DNA of 41,806 nucleotides from contig JBNGIQ010008712.1 in the NCBI GenBank assembly GCA_049999765.1, positions 93,862 to 135,667 on the forward strand, written 5' to 3'. A program made the translations under genes and the position numbers. Below the pieces are notes generated by a model. That model had not been told where the DNA came from. It saw only the letters and a list, made by a program, of their open reading frames with translations, and did no database searches. The first letter of the stretch is position 1. Each line of letters begins with the position of its first letter. Origin of the DNA: Phaeoceros laevis. Taxonomy: Eukaryota > Anthocerotophyta > Anthocerotopsida > Notothyladales. Below, in pieces: positions 33,300-41,806 of the stretch.

Positions 33300-33785
33300 T
33301 TGGGGTTGGGTATCACGATGTTCGGAATCGCGTACATGTTCATACATGATGGCCTGGTCACCGTCGGTTCCCAGTTGGACCCATTGCAGATGTGCCTTAC
33401 TTGCAAAAGGTGGCTGCAGCTCACCAGGCCTGTTTCGGGTGTCTGATACTGATTGAAATCCGAGAGGTTCGAGTGTCTATTGCAGACTTAAAGCTGGGAC
33501 TTATCCTGTTACTTCGCTGACAAAAGAGTCTTGTTCTTTGATGCAGCTTCACCATGCTGATCTATTGGAGGGAGTGCCGTATGGGCTTTTCCTGGGACGT
33601 AAGGTATGGAGCCAGCCTTTAGGAAACATGTGAGGATGGGCATTTAAACCTTCTACTTCCAGGAAGCCAAGCCTTGACTGATTATGAAACTTTGGTTTGT
33701 GTTGCTGGGATTCCAGGAGCTGGAGGAAGGTGAACATAGTCACATCGACGTGCGACTGAAAGGCCTCAAGGAGATGCAATATTGA
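33300..33785 (+). pseudogene. 3' fragment of a beta-carotene 3-hydroxylase (CrtZ-type) gene
   Basis: Three exon-like blocks match the last third of plant non-heme beta-carotene hydroxylase (BCH/CHYB). 33300-33427 reads LGLGITMFGIAYMFIHDGLV, then after a one-base loss at about 33359 continues in the next frame as RRFPVGPIADVPYLQKVAAAHQ. 33547-33603 reads LHHADLLEGVPYGLFLGRK, with the HH of the C-terminal iron-binding motif and the VPYGLFLG signature. 33717-33785 starts ELEEGEHSHI and ends at a stop. The intron after the first block begins GC rather than GT; the second is GT-AG. The transit peptide, membrane segments and N-terminal histidine motifs are missing upstream. The frameshift plus truncation argue for a relic, though a single-base assembly error could explain the frameshift alone. 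The enzyme makes zeaxanthin in plastids; this copy is very unlikely to. Confidence 0.8.
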
Positions 33786-34586
33786 GGACCCCGCCATTGC
33801 CAAACCACTGAGGCAGAATGGAACTCAGTATTGTGATTTTGGCCAGCCCTGGCACAAAACGTTCTCCAAAGGAACTCAGGAAGAAGAAGAACAACAAATT
33901 ATATTAACGTCCACGGGGACTCAGAGAGCCATGGAAGCAAAAGAGGAGAAACCGAGCAGAAGCAAGCGGCGACGACATAACCGTCAAACCCCAGGTGAGT
34001 TTTAACTCAACCATGACTCCCCACACTCACCGTTGCACTCTTTCTGAGCTCTCCCCAAAGGCATGTGACCGTGTCCCAGCACCGGGATATGCCCTCAACC
34101 CACACCTTCCTAAAAAGCATCCTACGTCCGCCAGGGTCATGCCCTCATCTCACACCTTCCTGAAAAGCATCCTACCTTCCGCCAGGGGGACTACTTTCAG
34201 CAGCGCTACATGCCACAAGCCCTCGGTGCTCTTAACCACACTGCTGAGCACCACCGGTCCTCACCTCTGCGCCACCCCCGCTGGCTTCTGCTGCACCTCT
34301 ACCACGCCGCTGCGGCCGCTGCAGTGCTCACCGGCTGCTGCTCCAGGTCCTGACCGCTGCCTGATGCTCCCTTTCCTACCGCGACCGTAATCGCCATCGC
34401 TCCGCCTCCGCCACCGTCATCAAGCCGCCACCTGTAATTAGTAGTAAAGCATCTTTTGTACAGGTGCTTTTGTTTGCGGCTCTTGTCCATCTCGAGCACC
34501 GCACGAGATGCGGTGCTCTTTGGTTGGGACCATCTGACCAGACTGTGACATTGTGGCGCGTTGCATTATCTGTGAAGTAGTTGGCC
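33786..34586. other. 5' flank and leader of the Spinster-type transporter
   Basis: No gene is supported. A short open frame starts at 33931 (MEAKEEKPSRSKRRRHNRQT) and runs to a good donor (CCCAG|GTGAG) near 33993; it could be a non-coding or upstream exon. A 50-base tandem duplication is annotated separately. A 131-codon frame at 33995-34390 has no recognisable feature. Confidence 0.4.
34089..34187 (+). repeat. 50-base tandem duplication
   Basis: Two copies of ATGCCCTCA..CCACACCTTCCT.AAAAGCATCCTAC.TCCGCCAGGG lie next to each other, starting at 34089 and 34139, with a handful of mismatches. They lie in the leader region of the transporter gene. Confidence 0.85.
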
Positions 34587-37500
34587 ATGGCCGACGATGA
34601 TGAGGCTACTGTTATATCTCCTCCGAAACAACCGGCTTGGTTCACCCCCAAGAGGTTGTGTCACCTCGCTCTCTGTGTCTCTGATTCGATCTGAGAGTAT
34701 GCTCTGGCTCAGTGATTGAATCTGAGAGTATGCTTGGGTTTTTGGATGTTCAAAAATCTGGCAAGTCTATGCTGAGTCACTTCCAAGTGCACTAGTTTTG
34801 AGAAGCTGTTTCATACTACAGAAACTTCCAACTGCACTAGTTTCAAAAGCTGTCTCATATTACAAATCCTGGCTGCTCAATTGGCTGTTCAATTGTCTTC
34901 CATTGGCCTGAGGGCCCCTATTCTCGTCATTGCTGATACCATGCCCTTATTCTGTGCAGGCTGCTGGTCATCTTCTGTGCAATCAATTTGCTTAACTACG
35001 TAGATCGAGGTGCCATTGCTAGTAACGGTGTCAACGGAGTTGCAGGTGACTCCACCTGCAAAGAAGATGAAGCTTGCTTCAGAGGCTCCGGTATCCAGTA
35101 GGCACTTTGACCGGTCTAGCAAGCACTTTTGACGTTTTGATGTTCATTGGATCAAAAGCTCTGATTTAAAAGGCTTTACAGAAATGAGTATGCTCCGATG
35201 TTTCTTCGCAGAGGAGATTTTGGGCTCGATAACTACCACGACGGGATCATAGCTTCTGCGTTCATGGTCGGCCTGTTGGTGGCATCCCCAATTTTCGCTG
35301 AGCTGTCTAACAGGTATCAACTGCGTAGGAGGTTGTTCAAGTCAGAGCTATGTCCGTATGTCTCCAGCAGTCCATTTGGCAGGTCACCGTCATAGTTTCA
35401 AGGTCAACTTCCAGGCACATCTACATCTGTTGTCTCTTGTCCATCTGCACGGTGTAAGTCTTCCAACTTGTTCTGTAGGTACAATCCGTTCAGGCTTATT
35501 GGAGTTGGCCTGTCGTTTTGGACACTTGCTGCAGCTGGTTGTGGCTTCTCTGTGGACTTTTGGTCCATAACTTTCTTCAGAATGTAAGACCACCCATCCT
35601 CTGTGCACAGTCTATTTGAAAAGGATGGGGTTTGTCTTTTAATACCAAGTCATCTCTTTCCTGAGATTTCTTACGTATCTGCATTGGTACAAGCAGGCTG
35701 GTAGGTATTGGTGAGGCATCTTTTGTGAGCCTAGCAGCGCCTTTCATTGACGACAATGCTCCTAGCGAGCAGGTATTATCCCGAGATGAAGCTCTCTTGC
35801 ATCTAGTCACTATAATACAGTTTATGCTGCCAAATCTCAGCTGAAAATTGTGCAAGATAAACAAATGAGGATGTGGCTCAAAGAGATTTGGGTTCAAATA
35901 ATTTCAGTTGCCAGAACGAGTTTTCTGAAGCTACATAGTCACTAATGCTCATGATGGTATTGGGGCCTTTTGCAGAGAACGATTTGGTTATCAATCTTCT
36001 ACATGTGCATACCTGTGGGTGTTGCAATTGGTTATGTATATGGAGGGTTGGTACGAGCTTATGTGCTGATGAGTTGTATTGTACAGTTGTGCATTTCCAA
36101 ATTGTGATACGTACTATCAGGAACATCCTGCAAACAGATGTGAGTCTTTTTCTTAAGAGAACCAGCTTTTTCCTGCTGTTTGACTTGCAGGTTGGTGGCT
36201 TACTACACTGGCGGGCAGCGTTCTGGATTGAGGCTCTACTTATGTTGCCATTTGCAATTTTTGGATTTATATCACGACCAGTTCGGCTAAAAGGTCAGCT
36301 AGCTGAAGGGTTTTTGCTTAGGTTTGTGCAACAGGAACATGCAGGACCAGAGGTCACAGCAATCAATGCTTGCATTTACTTATTTGGAGAGGTTCCATAC
36401 TCCAAATCATGCAGATTCATGTGACATGTTTGCAATGACCTTGTTCAACTCACACTGATCCAGTTCCTGTGTACAGTTTTTGCAGCAGGTGTGAGTGGAC
36501 AGGTCGAGAATAGATCACTTGAGAAGGCCATATCAACTAGCTTGTAAGTGTGGACCGCGTTGCAACATGAAAAGACCTCCATTGTAGTACCATGTCCTTC
36601 CGTGCAGCCCTGTTTCTTAATCAGAAAGTAGGTGGCACCTGCTAATGTAGAATCGTGCCTGCACTGGTTTTGAGTTGGACTTGTCTAACTCTCACGTTTC
36701 AACCCGTCTTTCAGCTTCGAGAAAGTACGTTCCAGTGCAGTGCAATTGGTTCGCGATTTAAAGATATTGTTCTCCAACAAGGTCTATGCCACAAATGTCA
36801 TTGGTAAGTTCCAGGTCTTAAGTATGACTTTATGCAAGGTCCCTGCATTCCCATTTGCCTAAGTAAGCTGGGACTAGCTAAATCCTCCTGCTCGCCGCCC
36901 ATGCATTTCGATGCCGGTAACTGATGTGCTTACCTTGGTTGAACAGGCTATGTTGCATTTAACTTTGTCCTAGGTGCCTACTCGTATTGGGGTCCGAAAG
37001 CTGGTCAATCCATTTACAACATTGTGAGTTGAACTTTCCAAAAAGCAGAGTGGGTGAACTTGGACCTCAATTCCTAAGTTCTTTTGCAATGAAGTTAATG
37101 CACTTGGTCAACAGAAGAATGCAGACACTGTCTTTGGGATCGTGACAATTCTGTCTGGAGTTATTGGAACAGTATTTGGTGGTCTAGTGCTTGATTATAT
37201 TGGCTCAACTGTGTCAAATGGGCTCAAGGTCTGCTTCTGCCATATCCTACTTACTCTACTGCAATGCTGAATACCGCTGATTAGGCTGGCCTGCCAGCTA
37301 CTGTTCTTGACTTCCTAGAGCTGTTTTGTTTTGAGCCTCAAACAGGTTGTAACGAAGATTTTTGAAATGGTAGCTTCTTGCAGTGGTAACCTTTGTTGGA
37401 GGAATAGGATGCTTCTGTGCCTTCTTGTCAGAGAAGCTGTGGCTGTTTATACTCCTGCTTGCCATCGGCGAGTTCTTCATCTTTGCAACACAGGTATCAA

Positions 37501-38100
37501 ATGGCTAAATTCGTTATAGGCACAAGGGTTTCCTGTAACTTGTCAAACTCAGATGTTTCCTAAATACACTAGATTTGGTTGGCTCCATGTTATTAGCTGA
37601 AATCCTTTCTTTGCATGACAGGGGCCCGTGAATTATGTATCCATTAGAAGTGTATCTCCTCACATGAGGCCGTTGGCAATGGCAATGTCAACTGTGCTTA
37701 TACATGTGTTCGGAGATGTCCCTTCATCACCCCTTGTTGGTATAGTGCAGGTAAGAAAAACGGTGTTTCAAAAAAATGACTCGTTTGTCAAGCCGATGAA
37801 AGGGACCAAGCAGCCCTAACTTTCAAATTGGATTTGTTACAGGATAAGTTACAAGATTGGCGAATGACAGCTCTTCTTCTGACGTGTATCTTCTTTCTAG
37901 CAGCCGCCATATGGGCCATAGGTACGCCCCGGAAAGGATGAGCTGAAATGTTGGTCCAGTGAACAGAGGCTGACACTTGCTTGGTTGCTCTAGGTTCTCT
38001 ATTGAGACCCGATGAAAGGATTGACCAAGAAATTAGCGAGAGTCTTCGCGATGGCAGTGGTGCGAAATCTCAGGAAGTCCCATTCCTACCTGAGAACTGA
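34587..38100 (+). CDS. Spinster-type major facilitator superfamily transporter (SPNS homologue)
   Basis: There are fifteen exons: 34587-34654, 34960-35097, 35212-35313, 35479-35583, 35697-35772, 35976-36050, 36191-36293, 36489-36543, 36715-36803, 36947-37023, 37115-37228, 37374-37493, 37622-37750, 37843-37921 and 37994-38100. The phases close to 478 residues, the family's normal length. The start has a good context (GCCATGG). Signatures in order are INLLNYVDRGAIA in the first membrane helix, GLDNYHDGIIASAF, VGIGEASFVSLAAPFIDD, GGLLHWRAAFWIEA, LGAYSYWGPKAG, VFGGLVLDYIG, ATQGPVNYVSIRSVSPHMR and HVFGDVPSSPLVG, with about 12 hydrophobic helices. Animal SPNS proteins export lysophospholipids or sphingosine-1-phosphate; plant members are little characterised. 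The acceptor of exon 12 (GGTAG|CTTCTTGCA) was chosen because it alone keeps the frame and the LLAVVTF sequence. Confidence 0.88.
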
Positions 38101-38804
38101 AATTCTGGGTGCCTCTTCTCCATTAGCAAGGTAGGGTGCTTTGACACCGCCGGTGTAGGGCGTCGGTTGTCTCGTTACGTTTGTATTATGTTCAAATGCA
38201 TTTTTAATTTCATATAATCTCCGTACTGTGAAACCCGCTTCGTAGACTCGTGTTGTACAGAAAATTCAGGTTGGTCACTTCTTCCCAGAATTGAGGTGAC
38301 AGAAATAGATTGTCTGATTAGCGTTGGAACTTCTTAACTCGAACAGCAAGAACAGAACTTCAACTAAATGAAGAGTACGAGCTTTCAATTTATCCCTAAC
38401 CGGGAACCTTTCTTTTTCTGGGCATGTCTACTTACAAGAAGGATCTGGGCCAAACAGTAGAGGAACAATGCCTAACAGAAACAAGTAGGGAGGGCAAACT
38501 CAAATGGTCAACGGTCAAGAAAAAACGATGTATCCCAGTCCGAAACCATCTTACACTTCCCCCTGTTGGCATCCAGACACAGAACGCAAATCCTGACAGG
38601 TTAACCAAGAGCCAGGAACAGCCGGCCTACTGGGTGAAACTGGTCCGTGAGACAAAGCTCCAACACCTCATACATGCCCCCATCAACATGACTTTCACCT
38701 GCTGGACGAAAGTCAAGGTGAATTCCCTACATCAGCTCCGCCTGCTGCATATCTCAGTTACCCCTTTTCGCTGTGCAGCGAAGTAATGAAAACAAGTGTG
38801 AGCA
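38101..38804. other. Convergent 3' intergenic stretch
   Basis: This lies between the stops of the transporter (+) and the BBR/BPC gene (-) and should hold both 3' UTRs. A 120-codon frame at 38424-38786 (+) has mixed composition and no domain, and is not called. Confidence 0.5.
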
Positions 38805-40238
38805 CTACTTGAGGGTGACATACCGATTCGTCCCATGCTTCGCCCAATGGTCCTTCAAGTCAACTGGGTAGTTGATGTTCACACCCTCAGTAGCCAGTTT
38901 TTCCAAAAGCTTTTCAAATGCCCCAGCGCTCATCTTGCGGCCAGCCAATCTGGATCCCCTCTTCTTGGGGTTCATAGGCAAGGGGTACTGAGACATAAGG
39001 TTAGTGCAACATGCAGATTGCCACCCGCCGTTGCCCCATCTGTAACACTGCTGCGTCACTCCGGTGCAGGAACAGTAGGGAATTGGTGTTGTTGCACTGT
39101 CATAATGTGGCCTACCATTGGTCTTTGGTGGAGGGGGAGGCACCGTGCCCTCTGTGGCCTCCGCGCCTTCTTCCAACTTCACTCCATCTGGAAACTCCTG
39201 ACCATCCTGCACCTGCCACTGCCCTGGTTTTTTGGCTGGAGACTTCCGCCTCTTGGGAGCCTGCCCAGCTGCTCCACCTGCTGCTGCTTTCTTGCTAGGA
39301 GTGGATGTGCGGGGGTGCTTCTTCCCAGCCTCCTTAGCAGGTGCCTGTTTAGCTGGCTTGGCAGTGGCATCAACATCTAAGCCCATGCCCATGCCTATCT
39401 GCCCAGATCGGTTGGACAACAAATCGTAGTCATCAGAGAAGGAACAGTTGTCAGGCATATTAACAGTGGCCACTTGCAAGAGCTTAGAGCCCTCTGCAGC
39501 AACATCCGGGTACCTCTTCCTGCCCTGCAAAGCAGCTTCTCTCTCAGCCTTGAGGGAATCTAGGGCAGCAACCACAACCTTATACTCATTGATAACTGTA
39601 TCCCTCTGCAAAATGGCAGCATCTCGTTCAGCACATGCCGCTTCCTTCTCGGCAACTGCCGTATCCCTCTGCATGATCAGAGCGTCGCGCTCGGCACAGA
39701 CAGCAAGAAAATTGTGGTCAGCAGACAGAGAGTGCTGAGAGTGCTGCGGGTGCTGAGAGTGTTGAGGATGCTGTTGGTGCTGCGGTAGCTGCTGATGTTG
39801 CTGGTGAGCATGTTGCTGATGCTGCTGATGCTGGTGCGACTGGTGCTGCTGGTGCTGCTGGTGTTGCGGGTGCTGCTGGTGCGGGTGCTGCTGCTGTTGC
39901 TGCTGTTGCTGCTGGTGCTGAGGAAGCTGCTGCTGGTGCTGCGGGTGATGCTGGTGCTGAGGAAGCTGCTGGTGCTGCTGATGCTGCTGGTGCTGCTGCT
40001 GTTGGTGCTGCGGGTGGTGCGCGTGTTGATGCGCGTGATGATGCTGGAGGTGCTGATGCTGCAGCGAGTGCTGCGGATGAAGCGAATGCGGAAGGAGGCC
40101 ATGGCTGTGCAGCGATGGCGGCTTCCGATGTTGTGCTAACAATTTCCCCTCATCTTCCATGAAAGCTGCGGCGTCAACGAGGTGAGGAAACAAGAGAGAT
40201 GACGATGCCTCTGCACTCAACACGTCCACGCCAGGCAT
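38805..40238 (-). CDS. BPC: BBR/BPC (BASIC PENTACYSTEINE) GAGA-binding transcription factor
   Basis: A 477-residue protein in one coding exon starting at the ATG at 40238. The N terminus ([20 protein letters not shown]) leads into a long His/Gln/Pro-rich tract (about residues 40-170). A heptad-like coiled coil follows, built on repeats such as [20 protein letters not shown], the alanine-zipper-type dimerisation region of the family. Next is a basic nuclear-localisation region ([10 protein letters not shown]) and then the family-defining C-terminal domain. Its five cysteines are C389, C391, C398, C410 and C411 within [20 protein letters not shown], ending [20 protein letters not shown] proteins bind GA/CT repeats and recruit Polycomb or activator complexes to homeotic and hormone genes. 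The DNA-binding domain is intact. The H/Q expansion is unusually long for the family. Confidence 0.95.
   Translation of the reverse strand: MPGVDVLSAEASSSLLFPHLVDAAAFMEDEGKLLAQHRKPPSLHSHGLLPHSLHPQHSLQHQHLQHHHAHQHAHHPQHQQQQHQQHQQHQQLPQHQHHPQHQQQLPQHQQQQQQQQQHPHQQHPQHQQHQQHQSHQHQQHQQHAHQQHQQLPQHQQHPQHSQHPQHSQHSLSADHNFLAVCAERDALIMQRDTAVAEKEAACAERDAAILQRDTVINEYKVVVAALDSLKAEREAALQGRKRYPDVAAEGSKLLQVATVNMPDNCSFSDDYDLLSNRSGQIGMGMGLDVDATAKPAKQAPAKEAGKKHPRTSTPSKKAAAGGAAGQAPKRRKSPAKKPGQWQVQDGQEFPDGVKLEEGAEATEGTVPPPPPKTNGRPHYDSATTPIPYCSCTGVTQQCYRWGNGGWQSACCTNLMSQYPLPMNPKKRGSRLAGRKMSAGAFEKLLEKLATEGVNINYPVDLKDHWAKHGTNRYVTLK
39720..40110 (-). repeat. CAG/CAC/CAT trinucleotide tract encoding the His/Gln region
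   Basis: On the gene strand this is a run of CAG, CAC, CAT and CAA codons with few interruptions, giving blocks of Q and H with occasional P and L. On the + strand it reads as CTG/GTG/ATG-rich sequence and produces a spurious Leu/Val/Met-rich open frame at 39795-40139. It is imperfect, so expansion came from mixed triplet duplication rather than a pure CAG run. Confidence 0.9.
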
Positions 40239-40325
40239 ATATCCTCCACCGCCTACCTCGGCAAGCCAGCCCTCATCTCAACCGACAAACTGAAATCACT
40301 CGAGAAAACTCCGGATGGTATCTTC

Positions 40326-40462
40326 CTGAGATCAAAGAGCAATAACAGATCTTGTCAACCTTCAAACCCAAAAAGCGGAATGCGCGACCAGATCTCATCA
40401 TTCTCTAGCTCAAAAACGTTCAGAGTTCATGCCCAGGTCCCAGGTCCCAGATCCGCACTTAC
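40326..40462 (-). other. Candidate intron in the BBR/BPC 5' leader
   Basis: On the minus strand a near-consensus donor (CGTG|GTAAGTGCGG, intron starting at 40462) and an acceptor (GATCTCAG|GAAGATACC, ending at 40326) frame a 137-base stretch about 90 bases before the start codon. This would be a leader intron, common in BBR/BPC genes. It rests on splice consensus only. Confidence 0.35.
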
Positions 40463-41806
40463 CACGCCTCGGCGTGCGACTTCTGTGAGGAAAAATCTCA
40501 CCTTTTCCCCATCTGCGAAACTGCTTGCCCATCAACAGACACAAGTCAATCCCTGCCATGCCCGGCCCAGGTCCAGGCAGCAACAACAACAACAGCAAGC
40601 CCAAGGGCTTCGACAACTTCACCCAACCCATTCCCCATGGCCAACGCAGGGAGGCAAGGCCACACCCACACCACTCAGATGCTGCCCCCAAAGCCATCCA
40701 AGCACACATCAAACCGAATGCGCAACCTGATGTGACTTAATAGTAATTTCGGACCAATATGGCTCCATATCAAGATCGACAACAGCAGGACAAGGAAAGA
40801 ACAAATGATGCAACAAACTGAGCAAGGAACAACAACAGGTGTAGCAATTACATGTATCAATTCGAAGCCGAGGTGGTAGAGAGAGGGCCAAAGCCCAACA
40901 ATCAGTGGCACAGCCGGGACTAGAGAGAAAGCATACTAGAGAGAAGCTTGTGGCGGCACGGCAGTAGGCAGACAAGCTGAGCAGAGCAGCTGATGCTGCC
41001 TGCTGCTGCAAACTCGCAGGCGTTGCTGCAGCCGTAGAGAGAGGAGAGAAGAGTGGAGGCGGAGGAGGAGCGAGTTTAACTCCCAAGCTATTCCTCGCCC
41101 TCAGTCGACAGCCCGCGAAGGCTAGGCCGGGGTGCAGGCAGGCAGGCAGGGCAGGGCAGGCAGATGCAGTCCCAGTCCTACTCCGGGAAAAGGATGGAAG
41201 AGAAATGCTCGATAGGCACCCGCACTCGCACTGCCCTCCAGCAGAGAGAAGAGAGAAGAAGCTTGAGGAGCTCCTTCCTAATACCAAGGGGAAGGGGTCC
41301 GGGCTGCTGGGTACGCAAGGCGAAAGAAAGAGAGAAGCAGCTCGATGTCGCTCCGGCTCGAGCTAGGCCCCGGGCACGCAGGCAGGCCTAAAGTAGAAAG
41401 AGGCCAGGCCCTCTTCGGGCTGGCTGGATGGACGGGAAACGGGAAGGAGGACCTGGGAAGGGATGGGACCTTAGCTCACTGCCTAGAGAGAGCGGCTGGA
41501 GCAGCAGACATGCCAAGGAGCTGCTGCTGCAGCTGCAGGAACAGGCGGAGGGAGGGAAGGAGGCGTCCCGTCTCTCTTCTGATGCAAGCACCAGCCCAGC
41601 GGCAACTAGAGAGAGGCAGGGATGAGACAAGGTGCAACGGCAACAGAACAGGGAACAGCGCGAGCAAGGAAAGGGACCGAGAGCGTAGGAGGGAGGGAGG
41701 GAGAGAGAGGTAGACTAGCAGATAGACGCCCGATGCCGATGGAGCACAAGAGACTGAAGGCTGAAGCAGGCAGGCAGGAGGAGCGAGGGGGAAGAGAGTG
41801 AGTGAA
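40463..41806 (-). promoter_or_regulatory. GA/CT-repeat-rich upstream region and leader of the BBR/BPC gene
   Basis: The flank upstream of the GAGA-binding-factor gene is dense in GAGA runs on the + strand (TCTC on the gene strand): about 40921-40946, 41035-41053, 41243-41260, 41322-41337, around 41487, around 41610, and 41696-41710, with more at the window edge. It also carries GGCAGGCAGG runs (around 41136-41160 and 41767). A 192-codon frame at 40709-41287 on the gene strand is Ser/Leu/Cys-rich because of the CT repeats and is not called as a protein. GAGA runs are the known target of BBR/BPC proteins. Confidence 0.6.

Noticed and set aside
39795-40139. Leu/Val/Met-rich 114-codon frame on the + strand
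   Set aside because: Antisense of the CAN-codon tract of the BBR/BPC gene.
40709-41287. 192-codon frame on the BBR/BPC strand
   Set aside because: Ser/Leu/Cys-rich translation produced by CT repeats in the leader and promoter; no domain and no family resemblance.

Overview
The window is nuclear DNA from a land plant. This is shown by multi-exon genes with GT-AG introns of roughly 65-700 bases, and by plant-specific families: a BBR/BPC GAGA-binding factor, an ATL-type RING-H2 ligase, a BIR-like LRR ectodomain, a plant FRAY/BLUS1-type STE20 kinase and a telo-box promoter. The mixed GC content, very GA-rich leaders and fairly compact genes suggest a non-seed plant, perhaps a bryophyte. That placement is inference, and no species is claimed. 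A run of exactly 100 N at 19659-19758 is an assembly gap.

Layout. 922-2346 (+) is a single-exon F-box protein. 3450-3836 (+) is a small secreted protein with eight cysteines. About 4115-4425 is a G-rich minisatellite. 5216-8344 (-) is a five-exon SMPD4-type (neutral sphingomyelinase 3 family) gene. It is head-to-head, with only 122 bases between start codons, with 8467-11614 (+), a five-exon NOL8/ROS3-like RRM protein. 11615-14842 holds no recognised gene but has a degenerate tandem array near 13040-13345 and the GC-rich leader of the next gene. 14843-21627 (+) is a 22-exon FRAY-type protein kinase that spans the gap. 22515-23300 (+) is a BIR-like LRR membrane protein with no kinase domain. 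23797-25380 (-) is a three-exon ATL-type RING-H2 protein. About 25.4-28.5 kb is gene-poor. 28511-31763 (-) is a three-exon zinc-finger protein with an RD/RE-rich tract. 33300-33785 (+) is a frameshifted 3' fragment of a beta-carotene 3-hydroxylase gene. 34587-38100 (+) is a 15-exon Spinster-type MFS transporter. 38805-40238 (-) is a BBR/BPC factor with a long His/Gln tract, preceded by a GA-repeat-rich flank.

The exon models were built by hand from splice consensus, phase and family resemblance. For the SMPD4-like, NOL8/ROS3-like, kinase, zinc-finger and transporter genes the phases close exactly to one open frame, which is strong internal support. The genes do not form a pathway. The functional links visible are the shared promoter of the SMPD4-like and NOL8-like genes, and possible GAGA-element self-regulation at the BBR/BPC gene.

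The most notable observations are the hidden carotenoid hydroxylase relic, the kinase-less BIR-like receptor, an in-frame stop-free 81-base intron containing a 22-base-period duplication, the tightly packed bidirectional telo-box promoter, and the GAGA-binding factor sitting beneath a GAGA-rich flank.
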